Source: an uncultured Lachnoclostridium sp.
GTDB lineage: Bacteria > Bacillota > Clostridia > Lachnospirales > Lachnospiraceae
Direction of reading: 5' to 3'
DNA length: 64,000 bases
NCBI GenBank assembly: GCA_944381625.1
Contig: CALWLW010000005.1
Span: forward strand, 62,001-126,000
How positions within the stretch are numbered: the stretch's first letter is position 1; the number at the start of each line of letters is the position of its first letter. Shown piece after piece: positions 42,487 through 49,282 of this stretch. The translations under genes and the position numbers were made by a program. The notes under the pieces were generated by a model, which did not search any database, was not told where the DNA came from, and saw only the letters and a program-made list of their open reading frames with translations.

Positions 42487-42524
42487 AAAAAGGACGGATG
42501 CATAAATGTGCACCCGCCTTTTTT
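42487..42524. terminator. Bidirectional terminator between NYN gene and oxidoreductase gene
   Basis: AAAAAGG-A-CGG-A-TGCA (42487-42502) pairs with TGCA-C-CCG-CCTTTTT (42509-42523), with one bulge and one mismatch, and T runs on both strands. It separates converging genes. Confidence 0.7.
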
Positions 42525-42558
42525 ACTTTAATTATGAAAGGTCTCCGAACCGGACCGC

Positions 42559-43536
42559 TTATTTTTCCTGGGGATAGACCAGCCCCCAGTCTTCTCTGAG
42601 ACCGTCCATAATACGAAGCACCCGCAGGGTTTCTTCGTGGGGCATGGACGGGCATTCCCGTTCGCCTTTCTGGATGCACTCGATCAGTTCCCGCACTTCG
42701 TATTCATATCCGGTGATCTGCTCCGGCAGGTCGATATGACGGAGCACCCGGTGATCGGGCCCGAAGATGTCGATGGCCAGCGGATTGTTGATATTGTCCA
42801 CCACCATGTACCCTTTGGAACCGTAGAACACGCCCTGGCGGTCGGATTCTCCGTACATGCCGGCGGTCAGGACGGCGAAACGTCCGTCCGGATAGGTCAG
42901 GGTCATGCATTCCTGACCGTCCACGCCTGTTTCCGTCATGAGGACGGTGGAGGAAATATTCTGGAACTCATTTCCAAAGTGCATCAGGGCAAAGTTCAGG
43001 GGATAGATCCCCACATCCAGCAGCGCGCCGCCTGCCAGTTCCGGGCGGATCAGGCGTTCGTTCTGGCAGATACGGTAGCAGAGATTGGCAGTCAGTGTGC
43101 GGACATCCCCAATCACTCCTTCCGCCAGCAGATCGTTGATGACCTTTCTGGACGGCATATAGCGGGTCCAGATGGCTTCTGTGATCAGAACATTTTTCTT
43201 GGCGGCGAGAGCAAATAATTCTTCCGCCTGCCCCGCGTTTATGGTAAACGCTTTTTCGCAGAGTACATGCTTACCGTGCTCAATGCAGAGCTTTGCATGC
43301 TCGTAGTGATGGGAATGGGGCGTGGCGATGTATACGATATCCACGTCCGGGTCCTGTACGAGCTCTTCATAAGAGCCGTAGGCTTTCTGAAAACCATATT
43401 CCTGTGCAAAATCCGAGGCTTTCTGCAGATCCCTGGAAGCCACGGCGAAGCTGACTGCTTCCGGCATGGGGCCGATGGTCTTTGCCATCATGGAGGCGAT
43501 ATTGCCTGCTCCAATGATACCGATGTTCATGGACAT
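42559..43536 (-). CDS. Gfo/Idh/MocA-family oxidoreductase
   Basis: A 325-residue NAD(P)-dependent oxidoreductase. ATG at 43536 follows AAGGAGG on the minus strand. Rossmann loop IGIIGAGNIASMMAK at the N-terminus; DVDIVYIATPHSHHYEHAKLCIEHGKHVLCEKAFTINAGQAEEL is the family core, with catalytic Lys in CEKAF. The C-terminal sheet domain holds GGALLDVGIYPLNFALMHFG. Members act on sugars, inositols or trans-dihydrodiols. Last gene of the minus-strand operon with two hydro-lyase pairs, 42 bp behind the second large subunit. Confidence 0.9.
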   Translation of the reverse strand: MSMNIGIIGAGNIASMMAKTIGPMPEAVSFAVASRDLQKASDFAQEYGFQKAYGSYEELVQDPDVDIVYIATPHSHHYEHAKLCIEHGKHVLCEKAFTINAGQAEELFALAAKKNVLITEAIWTRYMPSRKVINDLLAEGVIGDVRTLTANLCYRICQNERLIRPELAGGALLDVGIYPLNFALMHFGNEFQNISSTVLMTETGVDGQECMTLTYPDGRFAVLTAGMYGESDRQGVFYGSKGYMVVDNINNPLAIDIFGPDHRVLRHIDLPEQITGYEYEVRELIECIQKGERECPSMPHEETLRVLRIMDGLREDWGLVYPQEK

Positions 43537-43578
43537 AAGTACATTCCTCCTTACATGATATAAGAAATTCAAACAGGA

Positions 43579-44826
43579 TTACAGATCCGCGGACATGATC
43601 TTTCCTGCCGCAGCGCTGGCCGCCGCAGTGGCGGGGGAGGCCAGGAAAATTTCCACCTTGGACGTGCCCATACGTCCCAGGAAATTGCGGTTGTTGGTGG
43701 CGACCACGCGCTCGCCATCGGTCAGGATACCTCCCGTGCGTCCGCAGCACAGGCCGCAGCCGGGATGGGTGATGATGGCGCCCGCTTCCGCCAGAGTGGA
43801 GATGGTGCCGTCGGCAAGGGCCTCTTCATAGACCTTGCGGCTGGCGGGGGTGACGATCAGTTTCACAAACGGCGCCACTTTTTTCCCTTTCAGGACGGCG
43901 GCAGCCGCCTGCAGATCTTCCAGGCGTCCGTTGGTACAGGAACCGATGAAGACCTGGTCGATGGGTGTGCCGGCCAGTTCGCTTACCGGACGGATGTTGT
44001 CCACCTGGGACGGGCAGGCCAGAACCGGGACAAAATCTTCCGCACGGTAGTGCAGTGTGCGGATGTATCTGGCGTCCGCGTCTCCTTTCAGGGAGCGCTC
44101 CTGATCCGTCAGTTCCATCTGGCAGTATTCTGCCGTTTTCTCATCAGGCGTAAACAGCGCGCATTTGGCGCCGGCTTCGATGGCCATATTGGCCATGGTC
44201 ATGCGGCTGGCGACGGACATCTGTTCCACGGTGTCTCCGCAGAACTCCAGCGCCTGGTAGGTGGCGCCGTCCGCGCGCAGGTCTCCGATCAGCCGCAGGA
44301 TGATGTCTTTGGAAGCCACATTGGAAGGCAGAGTTCCTTCGATCTCCACTTTGATGGTCTCCGGAACTTTGATCCACATGGTTCCGGTACCCAGGATACT
44401 GGCCATCTCCGTGTAGCCGATGCCGGAGGAGAACGCGCCCACGCAGCCGTAGGTGGTGGTGTGGCTGTCCGTGCCGAAGACGATATCTCCGGGCTTTACA
44501 TACAGGGCCTCTGTCATGAGCTGATGGCAGATGCCGTCGCTGCGGTGAATGTTTTTCATGCCGTATTTTTCCACAAAGGCGTTGCCTGCGCGGAAGTGGC
44601 GGGTGTCGTCCACCTGGCTGGCCGGGACCAGATGGTCGTAGATCAGCACAGCTTTATCGGGATCCCAGATTTTTTTGAATCCCATTTCTTCGAATTTTTC
44701 AGCCACGAAGGGAATGAAAATATCATGGATCATGACCCGATCCACATGGACGGTAACGATATCGCCCGGTTTCACGTCGTGACCCACATTGCGGCTGACG
44801 ATTTTTTCAATGATTGTCTGTCCCAT
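43579..44826 (-). CDS. Aconitase-superfamily hydro-lyase large subunit (LeuC-type), pair 1
   Basis: A 415-residue bacterial-type LeuC/HacA. The three [4Fe-4S] ligand cysteines lie in GSCTNGR and HPGCGLCCG. GTDSHTTTYGCVGAFSSGIGYTEMA is the substrate region. It partners the small subunit encoded immediately upstream (3-bp gap). Enzymes of this size include 3-isopropylmalate dehydratase, methanogen-type homoaconitase and 2,3-dimethylmalate dehydratase; sequence reading alone does not separate them. No leuA or leuB nearby, so a catabolic or non-leucine role is possible. Confidence 0.85.
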   Translation of the reverse strand: MGQTIIEKIVSRNVGHDVKPGDIVTVHVDRVMIHDIFIPFVAEKFEEMGFKKIWDPDKAVLIYDHLVPASQVDDTRHFRAGNAFVEKYGMKNIHRSDGICHQLMTEALYVKPGDIVFGTDSHTTTYGCVGAFSSGIGYTEMASILGTGTMWIKVPETIKVEIEGTLPSNVASKDIILRLIGDLRADGATYQALEFCGDTVEQMSVASRMTMANMAIEAGAKCALFTPDEKTAEYCQMELTDQERSLKGDADARYIRTLHYRAEDFVPVLACPSQVDNIRPVSELAGTPIDQVFIGSCTNGRLEDLQAAAAVLKGKKVAPFVKLIVTPASRKVYEEALADGTISTLAEAGAIITHPGCGLCCGRTGGILTDGERVVATNNRNFLGRMGTSKVEIFLASPATAAASAAAGKIMSADL

Positions 44827-44829
44827 CGT

Positions 44830-45327
44830 TTAATCCTCCAATCCGTTTAAACGGCGCATGGCTTTGACCAGCCCGTCTGCTTCAATAATGTCCATCAGGT
44901 TCTGAGGAAGGGAAGCGATCGGATACGTTTTCCCCTGATGGGTGATCTGCCGGTTCAGTTCCACCTGGATGGTGTCGCCTTCGGATACGGCGCCGCGCAG
45001 GTCCGCGTTCTCAATGAGCAGAAGGCCGTTGTTGATGGCGTTGCGGAAAAAGATCCGGGCAAAGGATTTGGCGATGACACAGCGGATGCCCAGAGCTTTG
45101 ATGATCTCCGGCGCCTGTTCTCTGGAGGAGCCGCAGCCGAAGTTTTTCCCGGCTACGATGATGTCTCCCGGACGGATCAGGGAAGCCAGCTCCGGGCGCA
45201 GGGGGGAGAAGGCGTAGGGCGCCATGTCCTGTACGGTTTTTAATGCAAGGTATTCGGTGGGGATGATGATGTCCGTGTCGATATCGTCGTTCAGCAGCCA
45301 TACCCTGCCGGTAAATGTTTCGTTCAT
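44830..45327 (-). CDS. Hydro-lyase small subunit (LeuD-type), pair 1
   Basis: A 165-residue swivel-domain subunit: VWLLNDDIDTDIIIPTEYLALK, PGDIIVAGKNFGCGSSREQAPEIIKALGIRCVIAKSFARIFFRNAINNGLLLI. The loop YLALKTV, which sets substrate choice in LeuD/HacB proteins, differs from that of the second small subunit (YLLFPTI), so the two pairs probably act on different substrates. Followed by its large subunit after 3 bp. Confidence 0.85.
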   Translation of the reverse strand: MNETFTGRVWLLNDDIDTDIIIPTEYLALKTVQDMAPYAFSPLRPELASLIRPGDIIVAGKNFGCGSSREQAPEIIKALGIRCVIAKSFARIFFRNAINNGLLLIENADLRGAVSEGDTIQVELNRQITHQGKTYPIASLPQNLMDIIEADGLVKAMRRLNGLED

Positions 45328-45348
45328 ATGTCAGACTCCTTTATGAAA

Positions 45349-45383
45349 GCGCATCCGGAGCGTTGTGAAGCCCCGGAATGCGC
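45349..45383 (-). other. Hairpin between the two hydro-lyase pairs
   Basis: GCGCATCCGG (45349-45358) pairs with CCGGAATGCGC (45373-45383) with one bulge. No T run follows. It lies in the only gap of note inside the operon and may mark message processing between pair 2 (upstream) and pair 1. Confidence 0.5.
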
Positions 45384-45389
45384 CTGTAA

Positions 45390-46640
45390 TTACAGCATGT
45401 CGGCTGTGGCGATCTCACCCTTGATGGCGGATGCGGTTACGGTGGCGGCGCTGGCCAGGTAGACGAAGGAATCCCGGTGGCCTGCGCGCCCTTTAAAGTT
45501 GCGGGTGCCGGTGCTGATCAGGGTTTCTCCTTCTCCGATGACGCCCTGGCAGCTTCCCCAGCAGACGCTGCAGTTGGGGTTCATGACGATGGCTCCGGCC
45601 TCCATGAAGGTCTGGATCAGCCCCTCTTTGACGGCTTCCTGGTAGACGGACTGGCTGGCCGGAACGACCAGGAAACGCACCAGCGGATGAACCTTGCGGC
45701 CTTTCAGGAGTGCGGCGCCCACGCGGAGGTCTTCGATTCTGCCGTTGTTGCAGGAACCCAGGAAAGCCTCGTCGATTTTGACGCCCGCGGATTCCGCGGC
45801 CGGGCAGACATTGTCCACGAAGTGGGGCTTTGCCACAATGGGGACGATGGCGCCCAGGTCGATGTCATAGACCTGGGAGAAAACGGCGTCCGCGTCGCTG
45901 GTGAAGCATGCCTTGGGCTCCCGGCCATGGGCGTGGAGATAATCCAGCGCGATCTCGTCCACTTCCATCAGCGCGGTCTTGGCTCCGGCTTCCACGCAGA
46001 GGTTGCAGATGGAGATGCGGTCGCTCATGGTCAGGGATTTCATGCCCTCTCCGGCAAATTCCATGGCTTTATAGTTGGCGCCGTTGGCGCCGATCTTGCC
46101 GATGATGGTCAGGATCAGGTCACGGGCATAGACTCCGTCCGGGAGTTTCCCGGTGAGATTGAAGCGGATCGTCTCCGGAACCAGCACCCAGGATTTCCCG
46201 GTGACCATGGCGTAGAGATAGTCGGTGCAGCCCACGCCGGTGCCGAAAGCGCCCAGCGCGCCGTAAGCGCAGGTGTGGCTGTCTGCTCCGAAGATCAGCT
46301 CTCCGGGGCATACATGGTTCTCCATCATGATCTGATGGCAGACGCCCTGTCCTTCATAGAAAGTGATGCCGTGTTCTTTGGCGAAATCCCGCATTTTCTT
46401 CTGGGACGCGGCGGTTTTGGGGCTGTCGGAGGGGACGTTGTGGTCCACGATCCACACCAGTTTATTCACATCCGCGATGTGGGGATGTTTCAATTTGGTG
46501 TTGTACATGTCAATGGTAAGATGGGTGGTTCCGTCGTTGCTCATGAGACGGTCCAGTTCCACGGTGTGGATGTCTCCCGGCTTGACGGCTTCCACGCCGG
46601 CCGCGCGGGCGATGATTTTTTCAGCGATGGTCATTCCCAT
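45390..46640 (-). CDS. Aconitase-superfamily hydro-lyase large subunit (LeuC-type), pair 2
   Basis: A 416-residue LeuC-type protein. Cluster cysteines lie in GSCNNGR and NPNCSVCWG; the substrate region is GADSHTCAYGALGAFGTGVGCTDYLYAMV. It is the same length as, but clearly different from, the pair 1 protein (GSCNNGR against GSCTNGR, NPNCSVCWG against HPGCGLCCG), an old paralogue and not a recent duplicate. Coupled to its small subunit by a 2-bp gap. Confidence 0.85.
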   Translation of the reverse strand: MGMTIAEKIIARAAGVEAVKPGDIHTVELDRLMSNDGTTHLTIDMYNTKLKHPHIADVNKLVWIVDHNVPSDSPKTAASQKKMRDFAKEHGITFYEGQGVCHQIMMENHVCPGELIFGADSHTCAYGALGAFGTGVGCTDYLYAMVTGKSWVLVPETIRFNLTGKLPDGVYARDLILTIIGKIGANGANYKAMEFAGEGMKSLTMSDRISICNLCVEAGAKTALMEVDEIALDYLHAHGREPKACFTSDADAVFSQVYDIDLGAIVPIVAKPHFVDNVCPAAESAGVKIDEAFLGSCNNGRIEDLRVGAALLKGRKVHPLVRFLVVPASQSVYQEAVKEGLIQTFMEAGAIVMNPNCSVCWGSCQGVIGEGETLISTGTRNFKGRAGHRDSFVYLASAATVTASAIKGEIATADML

Positions 46641-46642
46641 GG

Positions 46643-47119
46643 TTATGCCTCCTCCTTATTTAATGATGCGATCAGTCCGCCCTGATCCAGAATGTTCTGC
46701 ATGTAGGCCGGAAGTTTGGTACAGGCATATTCGTTCCCGCCGGACCGGACCACGCCGTCGCTCATGGACAGTTCCATCTCATCGCCGTCGGATACATGAT
46801 CGTAGAGATCTTTGCATACAATGACGGGAAGGCCGATGTTGATGGCGTTGCGGTAGAAAATCCGGGCAAAGGATTTGGCAATGACCGCCTGGATGCCCAG
46901 GGCTTTCAGCACGCTGGGAGCCTGTTCTCTGGAAGAACCGCAGCCGAAATTTTCAGCGGCAACGATAAAATCGCCGGGTTTTGCCTTGGCGGCGAAATCC
47001 GGGTCCAGGGATTCAAAGGTATGTACTTTCATTTCTTCAATGGTTGGAAAAAGCAGATATTGGGACGCGATGATCTGGTCTGTGTCCACATCTGTATGGA
47101 ATTTGAATATTTTTCCCAT
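46643..47119 (-). CDS. Hydro-lyase small subunit (LeuD-type), pair 2
   Basis: A 158-residue swivel-domain subunit: FKFHTDVDTDQIIASQYLLFPTIEEM, PGDFIVAAENFGCGSSREQAPSVLKALGIQAVIAKSFARIFYRNAINIGLPVIV. First gene of the minus-strand operon, with GAGGAGG upstream of its ATG. The specificity loop YLLFPTI differs from the pair 1 loop. No promoter is obvious in the 190-bp gap before it, which holds a terminator and a repeat. Confidence 0.85.
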   Translation of the reverse strand: MGKIFKFHTDVDTDQIIASQYLLFPTIEEMKVHTFESLDPDFAAKAKPGDFIVAAENFGCGSSREQAPSVLKALGIQAVIAKSFARIFYRNAINIGLPVIVCKDLYDHVSDGDEMELSMSDGVVRSGGNEYACTKLPAYMQNILDQGGLIASLNKEEA

Positions 47120-47184
47120 GGGGAGCCTCCTCTTTTTTGTGATTCCCGCGGCGGCGGGCCGGGCGACCTGCGGCGGGGATTTCG

Positions 47185-47217
47185 TTTAAAACAGGCAGCC
47201 GGGATATTCCGGCTGCC
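47185..47217 (-). terminator. Terminator of the CorC-type gene
   Basis: GGCAGCCGG (47194-47202) pairs with CCGGCTGCC (47209-47217); on the minus strand it is followed by TGTTTT. It lies downstream of the CorC-type gene and before the hydro-lyase operon. Confidence 0.7.
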
Positions 47218-47233
47218 CGTAGTTTGCGCGATA

Positions 47234-47310
47234 TGCCCGGAAAGCGGCTGCCGTGCTTGCACGAGCAGACATTTGCCGGGCAACGGGCAGCGAACAGCTT
47301 TGCTGTGAGC
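47234..47310 (+). repeat. Family A-like palindromic repeat, divergent
   Basis: TGCCCGG (47234-47240) pairs with CCGGGCA (47276-47282). Inside, GCGGCTGC is followed by CGTGC-TT-GCACG-AGCAG, equivalent to CATGC-TT-GCATG-AGCAG in the full family A copies. An ACAGC-TTT-GCTGT hairpin and GTGAGCGA follow. It has drifted in sequence but keeps the folded plan. Confidence 0.5.
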
Positions 47311-47313
47311 GAT

Positions 47314-48615
47314 CTATTTATCTTCCTTGGGGGTGTCCTCGGATTCCGGCGCGGGCAGATAAATGTGAACCTGGCCGATCCGGTTTTTCTCCATGGAATC
47401 CACCGCAAGCCGAATGCCGTTTTCCGTGGTGACTTCTTCGCCCGTATGGGGAAGATGATCCAGAAGCTCGATGACGATGCCTCCCACAGAATCGTAATCC
47501 TCGGATTCCAAAGCCAGCCCTTTCTCTTCCAGTTCCAGGTTGTCGTTCAGGTCGTCTAGACTCATGGCGCCTGCCACGATGTACTCGGTATCAGAAATCT
47601 GCCGGACCAGCTCTTCCTCGTCCTCGTCGTATTCATCCCGGATATCGCCGACGATCTCTTCCAGCAGATCTTCCACGGTGACCAGGCCGGAGGTGACGCC
47701 GTATTCATCCAGAACGATGGCGAGATTGGTGGAACTTTTCCGCATCTCCACCAGAAGGTCGGAGGTGCGCTTGTGCTCATGGGTGAAGAGCACGCTTCGG
47801 AGAATGTTGCGGGCATCGAAACGGTCTTTGTCCACATAGGTCAGAAGGTCCTTCACGTTGACCATGCCGATCACGTTGTCCGTAGATTCTTCATAGACCG
47901 GATAGCGGGTATATTTGTTTTCACTGAACAGGTTCAGGACGTCCTGATAGGATGCGTCCGCTTTCAGGAAACTGATGTCCACCTTGGGAACCATAATGTC
48001 CTTGGCCGTGGCGTCGCCGAAATCGAATACATTGTTGATCATCTCGCGTTCTTCCTGCTCGATGATGCCGTCTTCATGGCTCACATCCACGATGGTACGG
48101 ATCTCTTCCTCCGTATAAGTATCGGATTTTCCGTCGGGATTCACTCTCAGCAGAAAGAGGATACCCCGGGAGAGACTGTTCATAATGAAAATCAGCGGGG
48201 TGGCGACGGTCATCCAGGCATATATGAATCTTGCGAAATTCAGGGCAAGTTTTTCTGACTGGATTGTTGCGCAGGTTTTGGGGGTAATCTCTCCGAAGAT
48301 CAGTATGATCAGCGTCAGCGCGCCGGTAGCGATACCAGGACCGACACTCCCGAACCAGTTGGTCGCCATGACCGTGGCAAGGGAAGATGCGGAAAGATTG
48401 ACGATGTTGTTTCCGATCAGGAGGGCGCTGAGCATTTTGCCCTGGTCCTCGATGATTTTGGAGAGGATGACTGCGCGGTGATCCCCTTCTTCCACCAGAT
48501 TTCTGACGCGGATTTTGTTGACAGTTACCATAGCGGTCTCCGATGAAGAAAAGAATGCGGAGAGCGCGATCAGGATCAGCAGGACCAATACCTGTATGGC
48601 GTCACTGGAATCCAA
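47314..48615 (-). CDS. CorC/HlyC-family (DUF21-CBS) membrane transporter protein
   Basis: A 433-residue protein. DUF21 membrane domain (about 1-190) with several hydrophobic segments and the motif ALSAFFSSSETAMVTVN. Then a CBS pair (about 205-330; DIMVPKVDISFLKADASYQDVL and TDNVIGMVNVKDLLTYV, with ILDEYGVTSGLVTVEDLLEEIVGDIRDEYD). A CorC_HlyC domain (about 345-425) closes it. Related proteins export Mg/Co or sodium-coupled magnesium. The name hemolysin used for the family is historical. Confidence 0.9.
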   Translation of the reverse strand: MDSSDAIQVLVLLILIALSAFFSSSETAMVTVNKIRVRNLVEEGDHRAVILSKIIEDQGKMLSALLIGNNIVNLSASSLATVMATNWFGSVGPGIATGALTLIILIFGEITPKTCATIQSEKLALNFARFIYAWMTVATPLIFIMNSLSRGILFLLRVNPDGKSDTYTEEEIRTIVDVSHEDGIIEQEEREMINNVFDFGDATAKDIMVPKVDISFLKADASYQDVLNLFSENKYTRYPVYEESTDNVIGMVNVKDLLTYVDKDRFDARNILRSVLFTHEHKRTSDLLVEMRKSSTNLAIVLDEYGVTSGLVTVEDLLEEIVGDIRDEYDEDEEELVRQISDTEYIVAGAMSLDDLNDNLELEEKGLALESEDYDSVGGIVIELLDHLPHTGEEVTTENGIRLAVDSMEKNRIGQVHIYLPAPESEDTPKEDK

Positions 48616-48757
48616 TGTAGTTCACTCCTTTATGTTTTTAAGTATAGACAGATTTAACTATACGATATTTTTGGGGAAAATGCAAGCTTTGCGGGCATAA
48701 TCGCCGGGAGAGGACATATAAATAGAAGCAGGAGTACATGTACGGGAGGAGCTGTTT

Positions 48758-49132
48758 ATGAATCGACCAGGGATATCTGTGAACCAGGGAATGAGGATTG
48801 TCAAGGCGCTGCTGGCGTCGTATCTGCTGACAGGGGGCCTTTTGCTTTTGCTTGCCGGGCTTTTGTACCGCTTCCGCCTGGATGAAGGCAAGGTGCAGAT
48901 CGGCATCATCTTAATCTATATACTGTCCTGCTTTGCGGGAGGCTTTCTGGCGGGGAAAATGATGAAGAGCAGGAAATTCCTGTGGGGCGTACTGCTCGGC
49001 CTTTTGTATTTTCTGGTGATGACGCTGGTGTCGCTGGCCGTGAACCGCACCCTTCAGGACGGAACCACCAGTTTCCTCACCACCTTCCTCCTCTGCATGG
49101 GAGGCGGCATGCTCGGCGGGATGTGCGCGTAA
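48758..49132 (+). CDS. TIGR04086 family membrane protein
   Basis: A 124-residue membrane protein with four hydrophobic segments (VKALLASYLLTGGLLLLLAGLLY, IGIILIYILSCFAGGFLAGKMM, FLWGVLLGLLYFLVMTLVSL, SFLTTFLLCMGGGMLGGM). The pattern FAGGFLAGKMMKSRKFLWGVLLGL is the family hallmark. In many Clostridia it is encoded close to scfA and scfB; here 7.7 kb of sugar genes lies between. Function unknown. Confidence 0.85.
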   Translation: MNRPGISVNQGMRIVKALLASYLLTGGLLLLLAGLLYRFRLDEGKVQIGIILIYILSCFAGGFLAGKMMKSRKFLWGVLLGLLYFLVMTLVSLAVNRTLQDGTTSFLTTFLLCMGGGMLGGMCA

Positions 49133-49134
49133 CC

Positions 49135-49259
49135 CCTGAGCCGTGCAGAGACGGAAGAAAGGCTCCCGCCTGCTTGCAGGAAAGGGAGCCTTTCTGAACG
49201 GATCTATAGGGCGAAGCCCGCGACCGAGGGGGCGAAGGCCCCGAGGTGCACGGCTCAGG
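49135..49259. repeat. Family A-related palindromic element with perfect 13-bp ends
   Basis: CCTGAGCCGTGCA (49135-49147) and TGCACGGCTCAGG (49247-49259) are exact inverted copies. Inside are a 12-bp stem (49156-49167 with 49184-49195) holding CCTGC-TT-GCAGG, then TCTATAGGGCGAAGCCCGCG, equivalent to the family A CATAGGGCGAAAGCCCGTG block, and a GGGGC-GAAG-GCCCC hairpin. It separates the converging TIGR04086 and LacI genes and could terminate both. Confidence 0.7.
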
Positions 49260-49282
49260 AAAGCCGAAAAGCTTGCTCCGGC

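Noticed and set aside
45477..46685. Plus-strand frame of 402 codons opposite the LeuC-type gene of pair 2
   Set aside because: Asp/Gly/His/Phe-rich shadow; the minus-strand gene carries intact Fe-S cysteine motifs.
43579..47119. Leucine biosynthesis operon
   Set aside because: Two LeuCD-type pairs but no LeuA, LeuB or leader/T-box; a Gfo/Idh/MocA oxidoreductase is present instead.
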